Below, piece by piece: positions 15,460-23,687 of a DNA stretch of 32,033 nucleotides. Position 1 is the stretch's first letter, and the number at the start of each line of letters is the position of its first letter. The notes under the pieces are model-generated. The model did no database searches, was not told the DNA's origin, and was given only the letters and a program-made list of their open reading frames with translations. The stretch spans positions 120,959 to 152,991 of the forward strand of contig NZ_JAAZSQ010000009.1 in the NCBI RefSeq assembly GCF_012395835.1. The letters run 5' to 3'. The stretch comes from Arthrobacter mobilis. Lineage in GTDB: Bacteria; Actinomycetota; Actinomycetes; Actinomycetales; Micrococcaceae. The translations under genes and the position numbers were made by a program.

Positions 15460-16374
15460 TCAGGCCGGGACGGGGGTGGACAGGGTGCGCGCGGCCGGCA
15501 GGCCGACCTGCTCGATGACCTCGATCGAGGCGTGCGGGTCGTTGAAGGTATACAGGTGCAGGCCGGGAGCCCCGGCGTCGAAGGCGGCCCGGGCCAGTTC
15601 GGCGGCGGCCTTCACCCCGATCCGCTGGCGTTCGGCGTCGTCCGAGGCCGTCTCCAGCCGGTGCAGCAGGGCCGCGTCCGGGCGGACGCCGGTCATCACC
15701 GCCAGCCGTTCGAGCCGGCGGACGCTGGACATCGGGATCACCCCCGGGATGATCGGGATGGTGACGCCGGCGGCACGGGCCGCCGCGACCAGGCGCACAT
15801 AGTGGGCCGGGTCGAAATACACCTGGGTGATCGCGAAGTCGGCGCCCGAACGCTCCTTGGACACCAGCACCTCGACGTCGTGCTGGAACGACGGTGACTC
15901 CGGGTGCCGGTTCGGGTACGCGGCCACCCCCACCGCCAGCCGGCCGCCGGCCAGGGTGGCGCCGTGCCGGGCCTCAACCTCGCGGATCAGCTCCACCAGG
16001 TAGCGGGCGAACGGCAGTTCGCCCCGGGACGCCTCCGGGTCCTGGGGCAGGTCCCCGCGCATGGCCAGCACGCCGCGGACCCCCAGCCCCACGATTTGCC
16101 GCACCAGCAGGTCCAGGCTGTCCCGGGTCTCCCCCACGCAGGTCAGGTGGGCCAGCGGACGCAGCCGGGTATTGCGCATCAGGTGCTCGATCAGCTGGAT
16201 CGAGGCCCGGCGCCGCGCGGGCGTGCCGCTGTACGTCACGGAGACGTAGTCGGGGTTGGTGGCCTCGAGTTCCTCAATGGCGCTCAGCACTGACGCTTCG
16301 GCCTCGGGTCTGGCCGGCGGGTACAGCTCATAGGACAACGACGGCGGTGCTGCCGCCCGTTGTGAGAATGTCAT
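15460..16374 (-). CDS. metF: 5,10-methylenetetrahydrofolate reductase
   Basis: 304 residues, FAD-dependent reductase that makes the methyltetrahydrofolate used by MetE. Family motifs: SLSYELYPPARPEAE at the N-terminus with the catalytic Glu, SVTYSGT, HLTCVGETRDSL, GVLAMRGDLPQDP and VAAYPNRHPESP, the last being folate/FAD-binding. The ATG at 16374 has GAGGAG five bases upstream; an in-frame alternative start at 16407 would add 11 residues, lies inside the riboswitch hairpin and has no ribosome site. Its Shine-Dalgarno sequence is half of a hairpin that the riboswitch is positioned to control. Confidence 0.95.
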   Translation of the reverse strand: MTFSQRAAAPPSLSYELYPPARPEAEASVLSAIEELEATNPDYVSVTYSGTPARRRASIQLIEHLMRNTRLRPLAHLTCVGETRDSLDLLVRQIVGLGVRGVLAMRGDLPQDPEASRGELPFARYLVELIREVEARHGATLAGGRLAVGVAAYPNRHPESPSFQHDVEVLVSKERSGADFAITQVYFDPAHYVRLVAAARAAGVTIPIIPGVIPMSSVRRLERLAVMTGVRPDAALLHRLETASDDAERQRIGVKAAAELARAAFDAGAPGLHLYTFNDPHASIEVIEQVGLPAARTLSTPVPA

Positions 16375-16479
16375 TTCCGCTCCTCGGTATCTTCCGAGGG
16401 AGTGCACCAGTTAGCGGCCCGGGAACCAGCGGCACCCGGGACGTAAGCACGCCGAGGCCTCAGGTGGGTTCGCTGGTGC
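16375..16479 (-). promoter_or_regulatory. SAM-I expression platform with Shine-Dalgarno-sequestering hairpin
   Basis: On the minus strand CCTCGG (just after 16400) pairs with CCGAGG (16387-16382), and the latter overlaps the metF ribosome site GAGGAG (16385-16380), with loop AAGATA. A second CCTCGG at 16457-16452 could compete for the same site. The segment GCACCAGCG (16479-16471) can pair either with CGCTGGT (16431-16425) or with CTGGTGC (16410-16404), seven pairs each, which suits a two-state switch. No U-run is present, so control is likely at translation initiation. Confidence 0.6.
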
Positions 16480-16594
16480 GTCTCCATCGGTTCTGGCATT
16501 AGCACCGTTCCTGCTGTCCTCCGCGGGTGGAGGGGGTGGGATGGTTGCTGCGGCGTCAACAAGCCAGATCTCTCGGCCGCTCTTGATGGTTGGT
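16480..16594 (-). promoter_or_regulatory. SAM-I (S-box) riboswitch aptamer upstream of metF-metE
   Basis: Read on the minus strand, the S-box core is unmistakable: ATCAAGAG (16587-16580), P2 strand CGGC, GAGAGATCTGGC and TTGTTGAC, P2 closing strand GCCG, CAGCAACC, a variable P3 with CCTCC/GGAGG, then GGTGCTAATGCCAG and GATGGAGA. CCATC and GATGG (16488-16484) form P1. This matches the order and conserved bases of Bacillus S-box leaders rather than SAM-IV. Binding of S-adenosylmethionine should turn off metF and, by cotranscription, metE and perhaps the genes after it. Confidence 0.93.
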
Positions 16595-16600
16595 GCGTCC

Positions 16601-16631
16601 ACTGTAAATCCGGGGTGGTGCCCGGGTGCAA
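16601..16631 (-). promoter_or_regulatory. Candidate promoter of the SAM-I leader
   Basis: TTGCAC at 16631-16626 and TACAGT at 16606-16601, spacer 19 nt. Initiation would fall near 16595, right at the 5' edge of the aptamer. The same hexamer type and 19-nt spacing occur in front of the SAM-IV leader at 23804-23834. Confidence 0.5.
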
Positions 16632-16746
16632 ATACTTCGGCTGATCGACGCGGTATGACGTTTTGGTGCCGCGCCGGTGTCACAAACCGGCCGCGGGACG
16701 TCATGTTACGCACGCTGTACGGCGGGCCGGAACCGTCCCGGAGCGC

Positions 16747-16752
16747 TAAGAT
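16747..16752 (+). promoter_or_regulatory. -10 element of the toxin-antitoxin operon (leaderless)
   Basis: TAAGAT followed by 7 nt and the antitoxin ATG. No ribosome site is present at proper distance (the nearest GGAG is 16 nt upstream). It diverges from the metF leader promoter; the stretch between (16632-16746) shows no other gene. Confidence 0.5.
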
Positions 16753-16759
16753 CGCCTAC

Positions 16760-17041
16760 ATGACGACTTTGCCCGTCGCCGAGGCAAGCGCCGCACTGCC
16801 GCAGCTGGTGGAACAGGCGTCAATCGCCCGTGAGCGGATCGAGATCACCGTAGGGGGCAGGCGGGCTGCGGTGCTGCTGGGTGCCGACGATTACGACTCG
16901 CTGATGGACACGGTGGAGATCCTCGCCGATGCCGGGCTGGTCCGGGAGCTGGACCGGAGCATCCGGGAGGTCCGCGACGGCGATGTCTACAGCCTGGACG
17001 AGGTCCTCGCGGCACTGCGAGCCGCCGGACGCCTGCCGTGA
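16760..17041 (+). CDS. Phd/YefM-family antitoxin
   Basis: 93 residues. The N-terminal half (PVAEASAALPQLVEQASIARERIEITVGGRRAAVLLGADDYDSL) is the Phd/YefM DNA-binding fold: start of helix 1, the ITVGGRRAAVLL beta hairpin and the closing DDYDSL helix. The C-terminal half (about 50-93) is acidic and would neutralise the toxin. Such antitoxins also repress their own promoter as a complex with the toxin. The stop overlaps the toxin GTG as GTGA. The neighbours are core metabolic genes, so it looks like a small insertion between metF and pgm. Confidence 0.85.
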   Translation: MTTLPVAEASAALPQLVEQASIARERIEITVGGRRAAVLLGADDYDSLMDTVEILADAGLVRELDRSIREVRDGDVYSLDEVLAALRAAGRLP

Positions 17042-17316
17042 CCGGGCCGCACCCGGTCCGGTTTTCCGCCTCTGCCTGCGCCGCGCTCGAATACGGGCTG
17101 CCGCAGCACGTGGCGGCGGACGCCTTCGCGTTCATCGCCGGCCCGCTGCGCGAGGACCCCCGCGCCGCCGGACGGCAGCTGCAGCCGCCGCTGCACCCGC
17201 TGTATTCGGCGCGCCGGGAGGGCTACCGCATTATCTACCGGGTCCATGGCGCGGAGATCATGATCGACGTGGTGGCGCTGACCGACCGGCGCCGTAATCT
17301 GGCCAACCTCAGGTAA
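17038..17316 (+). CDS. RelE/ParE-family toxin
   Basis: 92 residues starting with GTG inside the antitoxin stop. The core [28 protein letters not shown] (about 60-88) matches the C-terminal strands of RelE-type mRNA interferases, with the usual basic and aromatic residues. N-terminal helices ([28 protein letters not shown]) precede it; the general plan is that of ribosome-dependent RNases, although ParE-type gyrase poisons share the fold. Translational coupling to the antitoxin ensures excess antitoxin. The exact target cannot be read from sequence. Confidence 0.82.
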   Translation: MTGPHPVRFSASACAALEYGLPQHVAADAFAFIAGPLREDPRAAGRQLQPPLHPLYSARREGYRIIYRVHGAEIMIDVVALTDRRRNLANLR

Positions 17317-17356
17317 ATATCCGGCGCGGCTGCGGCAACTTTGGCATGCTGGTCCC

Positions 17357-18991
<1,635 letters not shown>

Positions 18992-19005
18992 GTTTCACGG
19001 GAAAC
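18992..19005. other. parS-like palindrome (one mismatch in the 14-bp core)
   Basis: GTTTCACGGGAAAC starts on the base after the pgm stop codon. It differs from the ParB-binding core GTTTCACGTGAAAC at one position. Real parS sites are usually near the origin and perfectly conserved, so this may be a weak site or chance. Confidence 0.3.
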
Positions 19006-19018
19006 GCCCTGGTAGCGC

Positions 19019-19055
19019 AGCGGCCCGCGCAGCCACTCCGGCTGCGCGGGCCGCT
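19019..19055. terminator. Bidirectional terminator between pgm and the small helical protein gene
   Basis: A perfect 16-bp stem (19019-19034 with 19040-19055) with 5-nt loop ACTCC, followed on the plus strand by TGTCGTTGTGTG. It sits between convergent genes, 27 bp after the pgm stop and 29 bp before the stop of the minus-strand gene. Confidence 0.85.
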
Positions 19056-19084
19056 TGTCGTTGTGTGGTCCGGATACGCAGGCT

Positions 19085-19315
19085 TCAGGTTTCCTCGCGC
19101 TGCAGCCGCTCCAGGAGCATACGCTTGCCCTGGTCGCCGGCCTTGCGGTTGTTCTCCTGGATCTTGCGGAACCATTCGGCAAGCTCGCTGTCGCCTGCCT
19201 TGTCGGCGTCCTCGATGAACGTCTCCATCTGCCACACGTTCTTCAGGGATGCTTCCAGCACCCAGATCAGGTCGTAGTTCGTGTCCTTCATCGGGCCCCG
19301 GGGCGTATCAGCCAT
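19085..19315 (-). CDS. Small conserved helical protein, ferritin-like half
   Basis: 76 residues with no assigned function. The sequence DTNYDLIWVLEASLKNVWQMETFIEDADKAGDSELAEWFRKIQENNRKAGDQGKRMLLERL predicts two amphipathic helices separated by a short turn, a pattern seen in small proteins resembling half of a rubrerythrin/ferritin bundle; a dimer could rebuild four helices. The typical metal-binding ExxH is not present, so metal binding is unsupported. The ATG has GAGGAG upstream. A clear promoter (19399-19427) precedes it, so it is expressed alone. Confidence 0.75.
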   Translation of the reverse strand: MADTPRGPMKDTNYDLIWVLEASLKNVWQMETFIEDADKAGDSELAEWFRKIQENNRKAGDQGKRMLLERLQREET

Positions 19316-19398
19316 TGGTACCGTCTCCTCAGCTCTGCTGCGGCCTGCCGTGCCCGGTACGTCGCCGCGACGGCGCGCCGCTGTCCTGTGGGAGCTTC

Positions 19399-19427
19399 AC
19401 GCTACGACCGATCCCGGCCCATGGCAA
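19399..19427 (-). promoter_or_regulatory. Promoter of the small helical protein gene
   Basis: TTGCCA (19427-19422), 17-nt spacer and TAGCGT (19404-19399). The same architecture, TTGCCG-17-TAGCGT, precedes dodecin at 25272. The remainder of the 245-bp gap 19316-19560 holds a possible -10 TAGCGT at 19510-19515 for the plus-strand gene and nothing else recognised. Confidence 0.6.
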
Positions 19428-19560
19428 CAGTCCGTGGGTGTCCCGGCCGTCCCGGACCGGAGACCGCGGAACGGCGCCTGTCGTAACGGGTACGTAACGC
19501 CGCCCGGCATAGCGTGGTGGCCTGTCCTGCGATACGCAAAAAGCCTTATGGGACGGGACC

Positions 19561-20094
19561 ATGCCCAGCCTCTTCGATGTCCTTGCCGGCCCCGGCCGGG
19601 TTCTGCCGGCCGATTACGCCGGGGACCCTGCCGGCCGGCGCGAGTACCATGCCGCCGTTGCCAGGGTGTACCGGCTGCTGATCCGCCTGCACGACGAAAT
19701 CCTGGACCAGCTGACCGAGGCGCAGCTGGCGGCGGACCGGGACGACGCCGTGCAGCTGCTCGCTCCCCTGCTGGACCCGGAGTTCCTCCAGCGCGATTTC
19801 CGGGCCCGCGAGCTGTGCGGCGAGCTGCAGAAGCAAAGCCTGGCACTGCTGGACTCGGGACTCATCGAGCCCGGTTCCGAGGCGGCCGGCCTGGTGCAGG
19901 CACTGGCCGGCCGCGAGCAGGGCACCGCCGAGGTCTACGTGCGCGAACTCCGCCCGGGCGTTGAGGACGCGCTCTCGGCGGTGACCTTCGCGCAGATGCA
20001 GGAGGCGCTGACCCAGTTCCGGAACAAGCTGGTGAGCCAGCAGGCAGCCTTCATGGGCCTGGCCGAAGAGGCCCTCCGCCGGGCACGGATGTAG
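19561..20094 (+). CDS. Uncharacterised 177-residue helical protein
   Basis: I do not recognise a family. The protein is soluble, has no signal peptide or membrane segment, and is almost entirely helical: long amphipathic stretches at about 26-60 (HAAVARVYRLLIRLHDEILDQL), 75-110 (EFLQRDFRARELCGELQKQ) and 130-175 (EDALSAVTFAQMQEALTQFRNKL, then AFMGLAEEALRRARM). It has one cysteine and no obvious catalytic cluster. GGGACGGGA precedes the ATG as a ribosome site. It stands alone, convergent with the aldehyde dehydrogenase gene; the 60-bp gap contains only a 10-bp palindrome GTTGGCCAAC. Codon use is like its neighbours, which supports a real gene. Confidence 0.7.
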   Translation: MPSLFDVLAGPGRVLPADYAGDPAGRREYHAAVARVYRLLIRLHDEILDQLTEAQLAADRDDAVQLLAPLLDPEFLQRDFRARELCGELQKQSLALLDSGLIEPGSEAAGLVQALAGREQGTAEVYVRELRPGVEDALSAVTFAQMQEALTQFRNKLVSQQAAFMGLAEEALRRARM

Positions 20095-20154
20095 GCGTTG
20101 GCCAACCGGCCCGCGCGCTCGTCCCGTTCATCGAGAGCCTCCGGGCCGCCCGCC

Positions 20155-21549
20155 TCAGAGCAGCCGTTTAAGCACCCCGGCCTTGCCCCGTGAATACGGC
20201 GGGTAGGCCACCTTCAGCGTGTCCACCAGCGCGCTCTTGGACAGCACCGGCCGCAGCTGGCTGAAGGTATCGAACGAGTGCCTGCCGTGGTAGGCGCCCA
20301 TGCCGCTGGCCCCGACGCCGCCGAACGGCAGCCCGGGCACCAGCGGGTGGGCGTTGCAGATGTTGTGCCCGATGGCCCCGGCCCGGACGCTGTCTTCGAA
20401 GATCCGCTGGTTCCTCGGCCGTTCGCTGAACAGGAATGCCGCCAGCGGCGCCGACCTGCCGTTGATGAACTCCATGGCCTCCTCGAGCGAGGCTACCTGC
20501 AGCACCGGCAGGATGGGCCCGAAGATCTCCTCCTGCATCACCGGCGAGTCCGGGTCCACGTCAGTGAGCACGGTGGGCTCGATGTACCGGCTGGAGCGCT
20601 CCGTGCCGCCGCCGCTGATCACGGTGCCCTGGCCCAGATAGCCGGTGAGCCGCTCGAAGTGCTCGTCGTTGACAATCCGCCCGTAGTCGTTGCTGCGCGC
20701 CGGACGCTTGCCGAAGAATTCGCGGATGGCCTCGGGCAGGTGGGTGTGCAGCCGGTCCGCGGCCCGGCCGACGGCGAGCACGTAGTCCGGGGCCACGCAG
20801 GTCTGCCCGGCGTTGATGAACTTGCCGTGGGCCAGGCGCCGGGCAATGTTGCCCCAGTGCCCGTCGACGACGACGGCGGGGCACTTGCCGCCCAGCTCCA
20901 GGGTCACCGGGGTCAGGTGCCGGGCGGCCGCCTGCAGCACTGCGCGGCCGGCCTGTTCCCCGCCGGTGAAGAAGATGTGGTCGAAGCGTTCGTGCAGCAG
21001 GCCGGCCACCGTCTCCGGGCCGCCGCCGACAATGGCCACCACCCGCGGGTCCAGGTACTGCGGCACCAGCCGGCAGAGCAGGGCCGCGGTGGCCGGGGCC
21101 AGTTCGCTGGGCTTGAGCACCGCGCAGTTTCCGGCCGCGAGCGCGCCGATGAGCGGGGCCAGCAGCAGCTGGACCGGGTAGTTCCAGGGGGCGATGATCA
21201 GCACCACGCCCAGCGGCTGCGGCACCATCCTGGCCTGTGCCGGCTGCAGGACCAGCGGCACCTTGACGGAGGTTTCCTCCATCCATTCGGGCAGGTGCAG
21301 CAGCGCGTGGCCGATTTCCTGCTCCAGCAGGACGAACTCGGACATCAGGCTTTCCAGCGGGTGCTTGCCCAGGTCCGCGGCCAGCGCCCGGGCCAGGTCT
21401 GCTTCGTTCTCGCTGATCAGCCGGCGCAGGGCCTTCAGCTGGCCTGCGCGGAAACGCCGGGGCACGGTGGCCCGGGTGCGGAACCCCTCCCGCACCCGGG
21501 CCACCGCCTCGGCGGGCGGCGCCGGCTCGAACGTGCCCCTGTCATCCAT
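20155..21549 (-). CDS. NAD(P)-dependent aldehyde dehydrogenase, class 3-like
   Basis: 464 residues, the length of the ALDH3/coniferyl aldehyde dehydrogenase group, which lacks the N-terminal extension of class 1/2 enzymes. The catalytic cysteine is C251 in GQTCVAPDY, and the general base E218 lies in TLELGGKCP. PWNYPVQLLLAPLIGALAAGNCAVLKPSE is the cofactor-binding region and EEIFGPILPV is present. It oxidises aldehydes to carboxylic acids, with broad medium-chain or aromatic substrates in this class. The C-terminal VAYPPYSRGKAGVLKRLL resembles the membrane-associating tail of ALDH3 enzymes without a real transmembrane helix. It is on the same strand as the monooxygenase gene, 186 bp downstream, separated by an inverted-repeat element. 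Confidence 0.92.
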   Translation of the reverse strand: MDDRGTFEPAPPAEAVARVREGFRTRATVPRRFRAGQLKALRRLISENEADLARALAADLGKHPLESLMSEFVLLEQEIGHALLHLPEWMEETSVKVPLVLQPAQARMVPQPLGVVLIIAPWNYPVQLLLAPLIGALAAGNCAVLKPSELAPATAALLCRLVPQYLDPRVVAIVGGGPETVAGLLHERFDHIFFTGGEQAGRAVLQAAARHLTPVTLELGGKCPAVVVDGHWGNIARRLAHGKFINAGQTCVAPDYVLAVGRAADRLHTHLPEAIREFFGKRPARSNDYGRIVNDEHFERLTGYLGQGTVISGGGTERSSRYIEPTVLTDVDPDSPVMQEEIFGPILPVLQVASLEEAMEFINGRSAPLAAFLFSERPRNQRIFEDSVRAGAIGHNICNAHPLVPGLPFGGVGASGMGAYHGRHSFDTFSQLRPVLSKSALVDTLKVAYPPYSRGKAGVLKRLL

Positions 21550-21641
21550 GGCCGCGCCGCTCCCCCCGTGATGTGTCCCCGGCCTGCATGCGCCGGGCGG
21601 GCGCCGTCCCCATGGCGGCGCCCGTCCAGTCTAGCGGCCGA

Positions 21642-21676
21642 GGGACCCGCCCCGAGCGAAGCGAGGGGTGGGACCC
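21642..21676. repeat. REP-like hairpin inside the inverted-repeat element
   Basis: GGGACCCGCCCC (21642-21653) pairs with GGGGTGGGACCC (21665-21676) apart from one mismatch and one G-U; the loop is GAGCGAAGCGA. Similar in plan to the hairpin at 443-472. Confidence 0.6.
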
Positions 21677-21689
21677 TGGCGGACGCTAC

Positions 21690-21709
21690 GGGTGTCCGGC
21701 CGGACACCC
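21690..21709. terminator. 20-bp perfect palindrome downstream of the monooxygenase gene
   Basis: GGGTGTCCGG and CCGGACACCC are adjacent perfect arms, 26 bp past the monooxygenase stop. A strong hairpin but with no T-run; it may terminate or protect the upstream mRNA. Confidence 0.4.
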
Positions 21710-21735
21710 CCATGCATGGCCCCGCCGGGGACACA

Positions 21736-22980
21736 TCAGGCTTTGGCCGCGCCGGCCTGCCGGTCCGGGCCGGCCCCGATGGCCCAGACGCGCGGCGGGA
21801 CGGCGCCGTTGACCGCATGGTCGCCGACGATCCGGGCCTTGAACACCCAGGGGTTGTGGCTGGCGGCGGTGCGGGCGTTGCGCCAGTGCCGGTCCAGGTT
21901 CTTCGCCGTGCTGGTGCCGGAGGCGCCAAGGGCGTCGAAGATGTCCGAGGTGGCGCGGGTGGCCAGTTCGGTCAGCACCACCTGGGCCTGGGCGGACTCC
22001 AGTTCGGCAGCGTCGTTGCGGCGCTCGTCCTCTTCCAGGTCGTTCAGGAAGGCGCCTTCGTAGGCCCGCTGCAGGGCGCCGGCGGCACGCTCCAGGACGG
22101 CCTCGGCGGCGTAGGCGCGGGCCGAGACCTCGCCGACCACCTGCAGGATCTGCGGGTCGGCGGCGAAGGAATCGGCGTTGCCGTGGGAGAAGATGCGCGT
22201 GCGCTTGCGGACTTCGGCGGCGATCTCGCGTTCGGCGGCCCGGATGCTTCCGGCCAGCACGGCCAGCAGCACGGCCTGGTAGAACGCGGTCTGGTACTTG
22301 AAGCGGGTGTCGAAGTCGATCACGTTCTCCGCCTCCACCACGGCGTCGGTGAAGGTGCTGGTCCCGGAGCCGGTGGTCTGCTGGCCGAAGCCGTCCCAGT
22401 CGTCGCCGTGGGTGACGCCGGGCTGGTGGGCGTTGACGACGGCGATGACCTTGGTGCCGTTGTCGGTGCGCTGGGCGAAGGTGTCGATCCAGTCAGCGAA
22501 GATGCTGCCGGTGGAGTAGTACTTGGTGCCGTTGATCCGGAAGCTCCCGTCCGGCTGCGGGGCAACCTTGGTGATCACGTCGCCGATCTTGACGCTGCCG
22601 ACCTCGGTCCAGGAGTTGCCGGCCAGCTCGCCGGCGACGAAGCGCTTGAGCCAGACGTCACGCTGGGCGCCGGAGGAAACCAGGCGGTCCTCGACGAAGG
22701 CGAAGTGCCCGCGCAGGGCCTGCGGGATGTTCGAGTCCGCGGCGGCGAGCTCGGCCAGCAGCCGGAACAGCTGGGGCAGGGAGGCGCCGAAGCCGCCGTC
22801 GGCCACGGGCACGCGCAGCGCCCCGAAGCCGGCCTGGGCCAGCTCCTTGATTTCGGCGAAGGGCAGCCGGTGGTCCTTCTCCCGGGCCGAGGCGCCCTCG
22901 GCGATGCGTTCGAAGATCGGCCGGAAGCGGGCCGCCAGGGTCTCGTAGTCGGTCTCGGCGGTGATGGGGGCAGCGGACAT
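21736..22980 (-). CDS. SfnB/DszC-type flavin-dependent monooxygenase (acyl-CoA dehydrogenase fold)
   Basis: 414 residues. The fold is that of acyl-CoA dehydrogenases, but the diagnostic C-terminal motif NLDRHWRNARTAASHNPW (361-378) belongs to the DszC/SfnB group, whose members use reduced flavin and oxygen on organosulfur compounds or are induced by sulfur limitation. Other family regions: REKDHRLPFAEIKEL (33-47), GNSWTEVGSVKIGD, RINGTKYYSTGSIFADW (148-164) and DDWDGFGQQTTGSGT (193-207). Reduced flavin must come from a reductase encoded elsewhere; none is seen here. AAAGG precedes the ATG. It is 27 bp after the channel gene and under the SAM-IV riboswitch, which strongly supports a sulfur-acquisition role. 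The substrate is unknown. The stop codon is formed by the end of the inverted-repeat element. Confidence 0.85.
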   Translation of the reverse strand: MSAAPITAETDYETLAARFRPIFERIAEGASAREKDHRLPFAEIKELAQAGFGALRVPVADGGFGASLPQLFRLLAELAAADSNIPQALRGHFAFVEDRLVSSGAQRDVWLKRFVAGELAGNSWTEVGSVKIGDVITKVAPQPDGSFRINGTKYYSTGSIFADWIDTFAQRTDNGTKVIAVVNAHQPGVTHGDDWDGFGQQTTGSGTSTFTDAVVEAENVIDFDTRFKYQTAFYQAVLLAVLAGSIRAAEREIAAEVRKRTRIFSHGNADSFAADPQILQVVGEVSARAYAAEAVLERAAGALQRAYEGAFLNDLEEDERRNDAAELESAQAQVVLTELATRATSDIFDALGASGTSTAKNLDRHWRNARTAASHNPWVFKARIVGDHAVNGAVPPRVWAIGAGPDRQAGAAKA

Positions 22981-23007
22981 GGCGTTACCTTTCGTTGGGT
23001 CGAGGGG

Positions 23008-23643
23008 TCAGCGGGACAAGGGGGCTTCGGCCGGTTCTTCGGCTGGCGGCCGGACCGCGGCGGGACCGGTCCTGGCCAGCAGCCAGGCCGCGGCCAGCAG
23101 GATGCCGACGGCGGCGGCGGCCGTTCCGGCAGTGCCCCAGCCGGCCGGCCAGGCACCGGACAGGCCCAGCAGCGCCGGGACCACCGTCGTCAGCGGGCCG
23201 GTGAGCAGCGCCGCCCAGCCGGTGAAGGCCGCCAGGTGCGCCCTGCCGCGGGCCAGCAGCAGGAAGAACAGGAACCACAGCACCGCCCAGTCGAGCCAGA
23301 GCACGGCCAGCAGCGGGTCCGCGGCCAGGCTCCCGGCGCTGTAGAACAGGGCCAGCACGGCCACCAGGCCGCAGAACCAGCCCAGTCCGGCCGAGCCCAG
23401 GCCCAGCAGCGCGTCCAGGCCCACGTACAGGTAGGTCAGGCCGAAGAGGAAGACTCCGCTGACGCCCAGCAGCACCGCGGTATCGCCGCCGGCGGCCGCG
23501 GCGGCCAGCACGGCCAGCACCAGCTGGACGGTGCCGATCAGCAGATTGAAGACGCCGGAATCCCGGCCCGGGATGCGCCCGAGCAGGCCCAGGCCGTTGA
23601 TCAGCAGGGCGGCGCCGGAGAGGATCAGGCAGATGAAGGACAT
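23008..23643 (-). CDS. AmiS/UreI-family channel or transporter
   Basis: 211 residues with about six or seven membrane segments (starting MSFICLILSGAALLINGLGLL). The AmiS/UreI signature FLFGLTYLYVGLDALLGLGSAGLGWFCG lies near 76-103, and WAVLWFLFFLLLARGR near 128-143. Known relatives conduct urea or short amides. No amidase or urease gene is nearby; instead the partner is a sulfur-type monooxygenase. The channel could thus pass a small neutral organosulfur molecule with urea-like shape, but this is inference. The ATG at 23643 was chosen because the family N-terminus begins there; the ribosome site is weak (GTGGGAA). Residues after about 190 form a Pro/Ala-rich cytosolic tail. Confidence 0.87.
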   Translation of the reverse strand: MSFICLILSGAALLINGLGLLGRIPGRDSGVFNLLIGTVQLVLAVLAAAAAGGDTAVLLGVSGVFLFGLTYLYVGLDALLGLGSAGLGWFCGLVAVLALFYSAGSLAADPLLAVLWLDWAVLWFLFFLLLARGRAHLAAFTGWAALLTGPLTTVVPALLGLSGAWPAGWGTAGTAAAAVGILLAAAWLLARTGPAAVRPPAEEPAEAPLSR

Positions 23644-23687
23644 AGACGGTTCCCACGTTCTCGGGGCGCCGCAGCCAGCGGCGCCGT

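Larger units (their letters stand above)
21569..21738. mobile_element. MITE-like 170-bp element with perfect 15-bp terminal inverted repeats
   Basis: TGATGTGTCCCCGGC at 21569-21583 is the exact reverse complement of GCCGGGGACACATCA at 21724-21738. TGCATG follows shortly inside both ends. Inside are a 9-bp stem hairpin (21598-21606 with 21616-21624), a larger hairpin (21642-21676) and a 20-bp palindrome (21690-21709). It fills nearly the whole gap between the monooxygenase and aldehyde dehydrogenase genes and encodes no protein. The right end supplies the TGA stop of the monooxygenase. No target-site duplication is evident, so it could also be a complex intergenic repeat or terminator array. 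Confidence 0.5.

Noticed and set aside
16541-17041. Longer antitoxin form beginning at 16541
   Set aside because: It would extend over the riboswitch and promoter region; Phd homology starts at the ATG at 16760, which has a -10 element 7 nt upstream.
19281-19964. 227-codon plus-strand frame overlapping two small genes
   Set aside because: It overlaps the small helical protein gene antisense and the 177-residue gene in another frame, and its Arg/Pro-rich composition is typical of a shadow frame.
21736-22980. Ordinary fatty-acid acyl-CoA dehydrogenase
   Set aside because: The HWRNARTAASHNP motif and the GFGQQTTGSGT region are those of the DszC/SfnB group, and the SAM-IV leader points to sulfur rather than lipid metabolism.
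23665-23685. Intrinsic terminator as the SAM-IV expression platform
   Set aside because: The stem is strong, but no U-run follows it, so a terminator cannot be claimed; it is left as a hairpin of unknown role.
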